Origin: Archaeoglobaceae archaeon
GTDB taxonomy: Archaea; Halobacteriota; Archaeoglobi; Archaeoglobales; Archaeoglobaceae
Length of the DNA: 6,092 nucleotides
Assembly (NCBI GenBank): GCA_027038095.1
Contig: JALVYA010000225.1
Location: forward strand, 1-6,092
Direction: 5' to 3'
The translations under genes and the position numbers were made by a program. This document shows, piece by piece, positions 1-5,149 of the stretch. Below the pieces are notes generated by a model. It was not told the origin of the DNA. It worked only from the letters and a program-made list of their open reading frames with translations, and searched no databases. Every line of letters starts with the position of its first letter. Within the stretch, counting starts at the first letter, position 1.

Positions 1-266
1 GAACGCTCAAGCCCAATCAGAGTGCAACTGCGTCGTTCAGAATAAAGGTGGACAAACACGCAGGAGCTGGCAGTTATCCGGCTAATGTGAGAATACTCTA
101 CTACGACAGTAACGGCTACAAGCATGTATCCAACTCGATAACAGTGTCTGTGGAAGTTAAGAACAAGCCACTGCTAACACCTTTAACAGCTTCCGCTCTC
201 GTATTCACGCTGATTGGTATAGCAATAGCGGTTAGATATGCAAGAAAGCGTAAAAACAAAACGTGA
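1..266 (+). CDS. C-terminal end of a membrane-anchored extracellular COG1361/NEW3-like protein (5' partial)
   Basis: The frame is open from the window edge (first full codon at base 3) to a TGA at 264-266, giving 87 visible residues; the start lies upstream. Residues 1-53 are a beta-rich segment opening TLKPNQSATASFRIKV, then GSYPANVRILYYD and a run of alternating hydrophobic strands. This pattern is typical of the NEW3/COG1361 'S-layer domain' Ig-like repeats of archaeal surface proteins. Residues 57-79 form one hydrophobic helix, followed by the basic tail RKRKNK. This predicts a type I topology, with the beta domains outside and a short charged tail in the cytoplasm. An MFS exporter starts 42 nt downstream on the same strand, so an accessory role in export is possible but unproven. 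The fold class and anchor are fairly secure; the function is unknown. Confidence 0.75.
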   Translation, partial: TLKPNQSATASFRIKVDKHAGAGSYPANVRILYYDSNGYKHVSNSITVSVEVKNKPLLTPLTASALVFTLIGIAIAVRYARKRKNKT

Positions 267-270
267 ATAA

Positions 271-296
271 ATTTTTACAATTAATTTTTTATTTTT
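271..296 (+). terminator. T-tract cluster, possible archaeal terminator
   Basis: Three T runs (T5 at 272-276, T6 at 285-290, T5 at 292-296) fill the short gap between the surface-protein stop codon and the MFS ribosome binding site. Archaeal termination needs mainly U-rich tracts, so this may end or attenuate the upstream transcript. The same AT-rich stretch (ATAAATTTTT at 267-276) could instead be a weak TATA element for the MFS gene. I cannot tell these apart from sequence. Confidence 0.35.
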
Positions 297-297
297 C

Positions 298-304
298 AGG
301 TGAT
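298..304 (+). promoter_or_regulatory. Ribosome binding site AGGTGAT that decides the MFS start
   Basis: AGGTGAT matches the archaeal anti-Shine-Dalgarno complement (AGGAGGTGATCC) and lies 4 nt before the ATG at 309. A GTG at 300-302 in the same frame lies inside this motif, so it cannot be served by it. The ATG at 309 is therefore the preferred start. Confidence 0.7.
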
Positions 305-308
305 ACCG

Positions 309-1859
309 ATGAACCAGAACGATAACAGTTCAGAGGAGTTACCAAAGGTTAAAACGAGAGTTGGAGAAGTGAGCCCCTGGTTATCGCTGATACCGGTGGT
401 AGTTGGAACGTTCATGGTAGTGCTCGACATGAGCATTCTCATGGTCGCTCTGCCGAAAATAACACAGGATTTTCAGGCAACTGCATCTGAAGTGCAGTGG
501 CTGCTCAACGCGTACCTGATTACACTTGTTGTTTTGCAGACCATATTCGGAAAAATAGGTGACGCCACCAGAAGAGATCTGTTTTACGCTGCTGGAATGG
601 CGATATTTCTTACAGGAAGCTACCTCTCTGCAAAATCATGGTGTATCAGCGTGTTCATACTTTTCAGAGTTATACAGGCAGTGGGTGGAGCAATCATAAT
701 GGGCAACGGCCTCGCACTCGTTACCGAGCTCTTTCCTCCCGGCAAGAGGGGGGCAGCAATGGGCGTGGAATCGATACTGATTGCAGCATCCTTTGCATTG
801 GGTCCGGTAATCGGTGGCTGGCTCACAACCAACCTGAGCTGGCACTGGGTGTTCTACATAAACGTTCCCGTGGGACTCTTTGGCGTTTTAACGGCGTTTC
901 TGCTATTCCCTCCACTTGGAAACGTTTCGAAGGAGCCCTTAGACTATATAGGAGTTATTCTCCTCGCAGTGGGTCTGGGATTCTTCACCTTAGCCGTAAT
1001 TAAAGGGCAGGACTGGGGCTGGTGGAACAGAAAGACGATATGGAGCTTTATAATCTCCTTCGCCTGGCTCACGGCATTCATAATGAGAGAGCTGAACTAC
1101 GAATACCCCGTCCTTGACCTGAGTCTGTTCAAAATCAGGAACTTCAGCGCACCAATGGTGGCTCTGTTTTTCATGTCGTGGGGAATGGCAGCAGCCATAT
1201 TTCTGATTCCGTACTACCTTCAGGACGTTCTCCGTCTTACAGCAGAAAGTGCAGGACTGTGGATGCTTCCAATGTCGAGCGTAAACCTCGTAGTAGCACC
1301 CATAACCGGTAAACTGAGCGACAGGATAAACCCGCAGATAATGATGTGCCTTGCTCCATTCGTCTTCATATCCGGACTTGTAATGCTGTCAAATATTGGT
1401 GTGAACAACGACTTTTACAGCCTCGTCTTACCCTTCCTCGCTCTCGGTTCAGGTATAGGAATGATAATGCCGGCAGCCATGAATGTGATGATGAGTGCGG
1501 TTCCAAAAGAGAAAGCCGGTATGGCGAGCGGAACCATTCAGACCTCGAACTCCCTCGCAAGGAGCATAGGAATAAGCTTTGGAGGAGCTGTGCTTACCGG
1601 AAAGATGAACGAACTGATCGTCAACGCTGGAAACAGAATTCCAAGCCCGCAGGAGATAAAGCTTCTCGGCCTCCTTGCGGTAAAGGGTAACCCGCTACCT
1701 CTTCTCGAGATAGTCGATGCTTTCCTCAAGGGACTGCACGCTGTCTTTATCTCAGCAATACCGATAATAGTGCTCAGCCTGATAATCTCCGTGTTCTTCG
1801 TCAGCGGAGAGGAGCACCTAAGAAAGGTCGGAACGACCAAGGTCAGCATCGCTCTGTAA
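309..1859 (+). CDS. MFS transporter, DHA2 (EmrB/QacA-like, 14-TM) drug:proton antiporter
   Basis: Starting at ATG 309 gives 516 residues, the usual size for 14-TM DHA2 exporters in the cytoplasmic membrane. Seen in sequence: a DHA2 motif LDMSILMVALP in TM1 (residues 39-49); TM2 leading to a motif A-like loop GKIGDATRR (81-89); motif B RVIQAVGGA with its Arg at 120; and the antiporter motif C, ALGPVIGG (163-170). WHWVFYINVPVG follows, typical of this family, and then a run of further hydrophobic segments. A second motif A-like loop, GKLSDR, lies in the second half, and the AGMASG region is well conserved. Family knowledge predicts proton-driven efflux of hydrophobic or cationic compounds; the substrate cannot be read. 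Motif A is degenerate: Arg replaces the usual Gly. The gene follows a membrane-anchored surface protein and may be co-transcribed with it. An alternative start is GTG 300, adding 3 residues. Confidence 0.93.
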   Translation: MNQNDNSSEELPKVKTRVGEVSPWLSLIPVVVGTFMVVLDMSILMVALPKITQDFQATASEVQWLLNAYLITLVVLQTIFGKIGDATRRDLFYAAGMAIFLTGSYLSAKSWCISVFILFRVIQAVGGAIIMGNGLALVTELFPPGKRGAAMGVESILIAASFALGPVIGGWLTTNLSWHWVFYINVPVGLFGVLTAFLLFPPLGNVSKEPLDYIGVILLAVGLGFFTLAVIKGQDWGWWNRKTIWSFIISFAWLTAFIMRELNYEYPVLDLSLFKIRNFSAPMVALFFMSWGMAAAIFLIPYYLQDVLRLTAESAGLWMLPMSSVNLVVAPITGKLSDRINPQIMMCLAPFVFISGLVMLSNIGVNNDFYSLVLPFLALGSGIGMIMPAAMNVMMSAVPKEKAGMASGTIQTSNSLARSIGISFGGAVLTGKMNELIVNAGNRIPSPQEIKLLGLLAVKGNPLPLLEIVDAFLKGLHAVFISAIPIIVLSLIISVFFVSGEEHLRKVGTTKVSIAL

Positions 1860-1890
1860 GGTTTGAATTAACTGAACTAACTTGAGAAAT

Positions 1891-1922
1891 CCAGGAGGAA
1901 TTTAAATAAAGCTAAATAAAGC
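1891..1922 (+). promoter_or_regulatory. BRE/TATA promoter of the HAD-kinase operon with tandem TATA duplication
   Basis: TTTAAATA at 1901-1908 is preceded by purine-rich AGGAGGAA (1893-1900), which resembles a BRE followed by a TATA box. The TATA centre lies about 53 nt before the ATG at 1958. Initiation about 25 nt downstream would leave a leader of roughly 28 nt carrying the GGGTGAT ribosome binding site. The 10-mer TAAATAAAGC occurs twice in perfect tandem (1903-1912 and 1913-1922), giving a second TATA-like element 10 bp downstream. Confidence 0.6.
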
Positions 1923-1957
1923 CGACAGCAAAAACGAAAGTTAATCAGGGTGATTTC

Positions 1958-2851
1958 ATGCCGGGCATAGTAACGGACTGGGAAGGCCCGTGGGTTCTGA
2001 ACGATTTCGCTTACGAGATATGCAGGGAACTTTTTCCTCCACTTTTTTTTGAAAAACTGAGCAGTTACGACGATTACCTCGCTTACGAGGTAAAGAAACC
2101 TGATTACAATCCCGGGGACACACTCAGGTTAATAGCACCCTTCCTCGTCGCGAAGGGCGTTGATTCGGCATGGCTCAAAGAGAAATCAAAGCCGGTTTAC
2201 GTGAAAGACGCTTTCGCCTCAGCCAGAGCTTTACGCAGGTTCAACCTTACCGTGGCTTCGACTTCTTACGAACAGTTTCTGGAAGTCAGCTGTGGAAAGC
2301 TCGGAATGAAGTTTACCGGAACGAAGTTCATACCTGAAAGGTACAGAATGGATGCTGAAGAAAGAAAGTTTATACTCGATTCAGTTGAAAAAGTTCTGAA
2401 AGCAGACTTCGACTGGCTCGACAGGTTCTTCTGGGAGGAGCTGCAGAGCTTCAGGACGTCGAGGAGAATACTGGAAGACGTAAAGGTCATGGGTGGCAGG
2501 AGAAAAATGGAAGTCGTTATAGCTGAAAACGCAGACGTAAGCATAGGGGACAGCATTTCAGACATATACATGCTCGAGCTGACGGCAAAGAGAGGTCTCG
2601 CCATTTCTTTCAACGGAAACAGGTACGCACTCGAAAAGGCAAACCTTGCAGTTGTTTCCGACACAGCTCTCGCCACTGCTGTTGCCGTGTACGTTTACGC
2701 TTCAGATGGAATCGAGGGCGTAAAAGAGATGTGCGGGAGCGATGGATTCTACTGGCTTCCGGAGCTGAGTGAAGAGGAGTTCGAGGATGTGGTCAGAAAA
2801 TCGGAGAACCAGAGAAAAAAGGTGAGAGGAGATGCCGGAAAGCTCGGATAG
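1958..2851 (+). CDS. HAD-superfamily protein, EhaR-like (COG4030-type predicted phosphatase)
   Basis: This 297-residue protein starts at ATG 1958, with GGGTGAT (1948-1954) 3 nt upstream. HAD motif I is VTDWEGPW, with the predicted nucleophile Asp7 and Glu9 at the usual second-Asp position. A helical segment at about residues 12-95 is where a C1-type cap would sit. A motif II-like hydrophobic strand ending VAST lies near 99-102, a basic GGRRK near 179-183 could supply the motif III Lys, and motif IV, IGDSISD, is canonical (Asp198, Asp202). The DxEGP form and length resemble the archaeal family annotated 'energy-converting hydrogenase A subunit R' (EhaR). No hydrogenase genes are present here, so that name should not be taken as a function. 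Its 3' end overlaps the kinase gene by 20 nt, which implies co-translation and a related substrate. Phosphatase activity is inferred, not shown. Confidence 0.8.
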   Translation: MPGIVTDWEGPWVLNDFAYEICRELFPPLFFEKLSSYDDYLAYEVKKPDYNPGDTLRLIAPFLVAKGVDSAWLKEKSKPVYVKDAFASARALRRFNLTVASTSYEQFLEVSCGKLGMKFTGTKFIPERYRMDAEERKFILDSVEKVLKADFDWLDRFFWEELQSFRTSRRILEDVKVMGGRRKMEVVIAENADVSIGDSISDIYMLELTAKRGLAISFNGNRYALEKANLAVVSDTALATAVAVYVYASDGIEGVKEMCGSDGFYWLPELSEEEFEDVVRKSENQRKKVRGDAGKLG

Positions 2852-3734
2852 CTACGACGCTGTATGTTTTGGAGCTCTGAATGCCGATGTAATCTTCATT
2901 GTCGATAAGATTCCGCAAAAAGACGAGGAAACTTACGTTCTGGATGCAAAGGTATCCTCTGGGGGTTCAGCAGCAAACACTGCCTCTGCTCTTGCGAGTT
3001 TTGGAAACAGGGTTGCATTCGTCGGTGGAGTTGGAAAGGACGAATACGGAGAAATGCTCGTCAGTGAACTCAGGAGGTCTGGTGTTGTACCGTTTCTGAC
3101 TGAAGGCAGGAGGAGCGGAAAGGCAATCGTCCTCGTGAACACAGCTGGCGACAGGGCGATTCTCGTGGATCCGGGAGTTAATGACGAGATAAACTCTTTC
3201 CCCAAAGTTAAGGGGAAGATTCTTCATCTCACGTCTTTCGTATGCAGAACAAGTGATGCTCCCTTTCTTGCTCAGCTAAAAGCCGCCAGCGTGTTCGATG
3301 TCGTCAGCCTCGATCCCGGAATGATATACGCTGAAAGAAGTGACGTGTGGAGGCTGATAGAGAAGTGCTCGATATTACTGCCAAACGCCAGAGAGGTGGA
3401 GAAGATAACTGGTCTCGATTACAGGAGAGGTGCGGAGAAAATAGTTAGCAGGATGAAAAATGGAGTCGTGGTCGTTAAACTCGGAAGTAAGGGATGCTAC
3501 GCAACTGATGGAAAAACGGAGCTGAAGATACCGGCTTTTGAAGTTAAAGTTATCGACACAACGGGAGCTGGAGATGCTTTCAACGCAGGCTTTCTGCACG
3601 CGTGGTTGAAGGGGTACAGCCTGGAAATTTGCATGAAAGCTGGAAATTTCGTGGCTGCACACAGCATACAGCACTACGGAGCGAGAAACTTTCCGGATTT
3701 GAACGATTTAAAAGCATTTCTCGATTCCCTGTGA
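2832..3734 (+). CDS. PfkB/ribokinase-family carbohydrate or nucleoside kinase
   Basis: This 300-residue protein has the usual length for the family. Seen: an N-terminal strand with GALNADVIF (14-22), where ribokinases bind substrate; the Gly-Gly switch with GGSAANTASALASFG (44-58); PfkB signature 1 around VGGVGKDEYG (64-73); the N-x-x-E Mg/phosphate motif in LPNAREVE (Asn185, Glu188); and signature 2, DTTGAGDAFNAGF (242-254), with the anion hole and catalytic base Asp248. The enzyme should transfer a nucleotide phosphate to a hydroxyl of a sugar, sugar phosphate or nucleoside in the cytoplasm. The substrate cannot be assigned, because archaeal members include ribokinase, nucleoside kinases and sugar-phosphate kinases. 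ATG 2832 lies inside the end of the HAD gene, with GGTGA at 2821-2825 spaced 6 nt away, so the pair is probably translationally coupled. Confidence 0.92.
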   Translation: MPESSDSYDAVCFGALNADVIFIVDKIPQKDEETYVLDAKVSSGGSAANTASALASFGNRVAFVGGVGKDEYGEMLVSELRRSGVVPFLTEGRRSGKAIVLVNTAGDRAILVDPGVNDEINSFPKVKGKILHLTSFVCRTSDAPFLAQLKAASVFDVVSLDPGMIYAERSDVWRLIEKCSILLPNAREVEKITGLDYRRGAEKIVSRMKNGVVVVKLGSKGCYATDGKTELKIPAFEVKVIDTTGAGDAFNAGFLHAWLKGYSLEICMKAGNFVAAHSIQHYGARNFPDLNDLKAFLDSL

Positions 3735-3752
3735 TGTTTTACCTTTGTTTTT
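3735..3752 (+). terminator. T-rich terminator after the kinase gene, between convergent genes
   Basis: Only 16 nt separate the kinase stop from the stop of the opposing gene. The + strand has T4 (3736-3739), T3 (3744-3746) and T5 (3748-3752), which fits an archaeal U-tract terminator for the + transcript. No comparable T cluster serves the opposing transcript at this spot. Confidence 0.45.
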
Positions 3753-4167
3753 ACCTCATGAAATAGTAAGCGAGAGCTATTATGAATATCAGGGCTGCTA
3801 CTGCTATGGCAATGTCTATGACAATGAGTTTTCCTCTCGAGTGCAATTTCGCCCTGCGCCTGGGAACATCTCTTATCACGTTCAGCTCGCAGTCTATGTA
3901 GCCTTTTTCTATGAGTCTCTCTATCGCCTTGCTGACGACTATCTCCGGATATCCGGTCATTCTGGATACAGCTCTGACGTTTTTCGTCTCTTTCAGACAC
4001 CTGAGCACGCTGAGCTCGACGTCTGAAATCTGCCCTGTCACTCTGAATCTGGCTTTTTCAGTTTTTTGTTTTCTCTTTTCACTTTTTTCGCTTTTTTCAG
4101 TTTTCTCAATCTTTTCAGTCTCCAGACACGTATCGTCGTCCATCAGAGCATCGATTACGTCGCTCAT
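3751..4167 (-). CDS. Tail-anchored winged-helix DNA-binding protein
   Basis: This is a 138-residue protein. Residues 1-16 form an acidic head (MSDVIDALMDDD). Residues 17-38 are a Glu/Lys/Ser/Thr low-complexity linker built on EK-x units. Residues 46-100 look like a winged helix: helix 1 SDVELSVLRCLKE, helix 2 VRAVSRMTG, recognition helix PEIVVSKAIERLIEKG, then the short wing strands YIDCELNVIRD. A basic stretch, RRRAKLHSRGK (103-113), precedes one hydrophobic helix at about 114-135 and only three further residues. The positive-inside rule places the DNA-binding part in the cytoplasm, with a tail anchor in the membrane. The start at 4167 is chosen because a perfect AGGAGGTG lies 4 nt upstream; a longer reading to 4320 would run through the ATPase gene. 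It is the second gene after minD. I do not recognise a named family. Confidence 0.82.
   Translation of the reverse strand: MSDVIDALMDDDTCLETEKIEKTEKSEKSEKRKQKTEKARFRVTGQISDVELSVLRCLKETKNVRAVSRMTGYPEIVVSKAIERLIEKGYIDCELNVIRDVPRRRAKLHSRGKLIVIDIAIAVAALIFIIALAYYFMR
4054..4119 (-). repeat. Low-complexity Glu/Lys-rich coding repeat (residues 17-38)
   Basis: Imperfect units coding for EKI, EKT, EKS, EKS, EKR and TEK make an A-rich coding strand with runs of 4-6 A. The protein segment is a flexible charged linker or short helix between the acidic head and the winged helix. On the opposite strand the same DNA is a series of T4-T6 runs facing transcripts that read through from the kinase gene. Runs like these are prone to slippage and can vary in length between strains. 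Confidence 0.7.
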
Positions 4168-4181
4168 GCTCCACCTCCTCA
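4168..4181 (-). promoter_or_regulatory. Strong ribosome binding site overlapping the minD stop codon
   Basis: On the - strand the sequence reads TGA, then GGAGGTG, then GAGC, then ATG. The A of the ATPase stop codon (4181-4179) is the first base of AGGAGGTG (4179-4172), which sits 4 nt before the start of the winged-helix gene. This is the strongest Shine-Dalgarno match in the window. It implies translational coupling and stoichiometric production of the two proteins. Confidence 0.8.
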
Positions 4182-4919
4182 AAGCCTGAGTATGTACTTC
4201 AGCTTTCCGTACGGTCTGGGGTAAACGTTCTCCCCGGCAACCCTTCTTGCAAGCAGGTAAAACTCCTCTGACACCTTTGCCTCCGGTTTTACGGCTGTAA
4301 CTACATAACTTTTTTCCCATCCCCTTTTAATTGCCTTTGACTCCCTGATTATGCCTGCGATTCTGCCGACTCTTTTTTCAGCCATGGCAACGGCCCACTT
4401 TTCACCTCTATACCTGTTCACGATAACTCCTTCAAAATCGACATCCATCTGGTCTACGATCTTCCTCACTCTCCACGCATCCATTATCGACGTCTCTTCC
4501 GGATTGAGAACTATGTAGATCTTTTCACACCCCATCATGGGTACGAGAGCGTATTTGCTCAGTCCGGCAGCTATGTCAACTACGACGAAATCGTAAGCTT
4601 CTCCAAGCTCTTTGAGTATGTCCGTAAACGCCTGAATGTTCTTCACCTCAGAAGGTGTTTGAGAAGAAGGCATGACGTCCAGGGAAACGTCTCCAACCCT
4701 TATTCTGTAGAGAGCGTCTTCAATTCTGGCTTTTCCTGAAATAACGTCGATCAGCGTCACGTTTGGTTCAAATCCAAAAATGGCGTGCAGGTTCGGGAGA
4801 ACAACATCGCCATCCACGACAGCAACAGTTCCAAAATCTGTTAACGCAGCAGAAAGGTTGGCAGATACCGTGGTTTTTCCAACTCCCCCCTTTCCGGAAC
4901 ATATACCGACAACTGGCAT
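4179..4919 (-). CDS. MinD/ParA-type P-loop ATPase (COG0455-like)
   Basis: This 246-residue ATPase shows the deviant Walker A motif SGKGGVGKTT (8-17) with signature Lys10 and Lys15. Switch I is VVDGDVVLPNLHAIFG (34-49), with Asp36 and Asp38. The Walker B/switch II strand is DFVVVDIAAG (110-119), where MinD proteins usually read D-x-P-A-G. Family members dimerise on ATP and position proteins, DNA or appendages at membranes or the nucleoid. The C-terminus, GKLKYILRL (238-246), is basic and hydrophobic and could be a short membrane-targeting helix like that of MinD; this is inference. The start at 4919 is supported by AGGTG at 4930-4926, 6 nt upstream, and by Walker A falling at residue 8 as usual. 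An in-frame extension to 5054 is Met- and Trp-rich with no homology that I recognise. The downstream partner is a membrane-anchored DNA-binding protein. Confidence 0.9.
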   Translation of the reverse strand: MPVVGICSGKGGVGKTTVSANLSAALTDFGTVAVVDGDVVLPNLHAIFGFEPNVTLIDVISGKARIEDALYRIRVGDVSLDVMPSSQTPSEVKNIQAFTDILKELGEAYDFVVVDIAAGLSKYALVPMMGCEKIYIVLNPEETSIMDAWRVRKIVDQMDVDFEGVIVNRYRGEKWAVAMAEKRVGRIAGIIRESKAIKRGWEKSYVVTAVKPEAKVSEEFYLLARRVAGENVYPRPYGKLKYILRL

Positions 4920-4920
4920 A

Positions 4921-4938
4921 AGCTGCACCTTTGCAGCT
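4921..4938. repeat. Perfect 7-bp inverted repeat over the minD ribosome binding site
   Basis: AGCTGCA (4921-4927) and TGCAGCT (4932-4938) are exact inverse complements separated by 4 nt. In the minD mRNA the loop would be AAGG, the first part of the ribosome binding site. The element ends 2 nt before the minD start codon. It could be a protein operator or an RNA hairpin that limits translation. Confidence 0.6.
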
Positions 4939-4956
4939 GTATTGCGGACTTTCAAA

Positions 4957-4964
4957 GGTTTATC
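4957..4964 (-). promoter_or_regulatory. Weak TATA-like element upstream of minD
   Basis: On the - strand, GATAAACC lies about 42 nt before the minD start. Initiation about 25 nt downstream would fall near 4935, inside the proximal inverted repeat, and give a leader of about 15 nt containing AAGGTG. The match to a TATA consensus is poor. Other AT-rich candidates lie farther upstream (GTATATGT near 5051-5058 and CTAATTAAAG near 5072-5081) and would give a leader longer than 100 nt. Confidence 0.3.
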
Positions 4965-4980
4965 GATGACTCGCCATCGA
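4963..4980. repeat. Perfect 6-bp inverted repeat, 6-bp spacer, upstream of minD
   Basis: TCGATG (4963-4968) and CATCGA (4975-4980) are exact inverse complements around ACTCGC. The 18-bp site directly abuts the weak TATA-like element of minD on its upstream side, the usual position for an archaeal regulator that contacts the BRE region. Its length and dyad fit a dimeric helix-turn-helix protein. No protein is assigned. Confidence 0.5.
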
Positions 4981-5112
4981 CTAACCATCCAACTCATCAT
5001 CCAGCAGCCCAGAACCTGCGACATCATGTGCTGTACCAATACAACCAAACACATATACTCTGGATTCTTAGTCTTTAATTAGTTCACGTAATCTCTTGAA
5101 AAAATAGAAAAT

Positions 5113-5126
5113 GATAAACTATTTAT
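5113..5126 (+). promoter_or_regulatory. BRE/TATA-like promoter for the CARDB-protein gene
   Basis: GATAAA (5113-5118) followed by CTATTTAT (5119-5126) resembles a BRE and a TATA box. The centre of the TATA-like part is about 27 nt before ATG 5150, the spacing expected if transcription begins at or next to the start codon. No Shine-Dalgarno sequence lies between them, which agrees with a leaderless mRNA. Confidence 0.5.
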
Positions 5127-5149
5127 CTCTTTTCATTAATTCGCCCGAT

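Noticed and set aside
300..308. GTG 300 as the MFS start
   Set aside because: The GTG is part of the AGGTGAT ribosome binding site that correctly serves ATG 309. The difference is only three residues.
620..1849. Several open frames of 62-121 codons on both strands inside the MFS gene
   Set aside because: They fall in alternative frames of a clearly coding gene, lack ribosome binding sites and show no recognisable domains.
1893..1898. AGGAGG as a Shine-Dalgarno for a small gene
   Set aside because: No ATG, GTG or TTG follows at a usable distance. The motif is better read as the purine-rich part of the promoter in front of TTTAAATA.
2266..2676. 136-codon open frame antisense to the HAD gene
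   Set aside because: Its Ser/Leu-rich product is typical of the reverse complement of Lys/Glu-rich coding DNA, and the HAD gene carries intact motifs.
4168..4320. Longer version of the winged-helix protein starting at 4320
   Set aside because: The extension lies inside the ATPase coding region in another frame. The ATG at 4167 has a perfect AGGAGGTG 4 nt upstream.
4994..5000. ATGATGA on the - strand as box C of a C/D sRNA
   Set aside because: No CTGA D box lies at a suitable distance and no D'/C' pair is convincing, so one box-like heptamer is not enough.
4920..5054. N-terminal extension of the MinD-like ATPase to an ATG at 5054
   Set aside because: The added 45 residues are Met-, Trp- and Val-rich without a recognisable domain and no ribosome binding site precedes them. 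ATG 4919 has AGGTG 6 nt upstream and puts Walker A at residue 8, as is normal.
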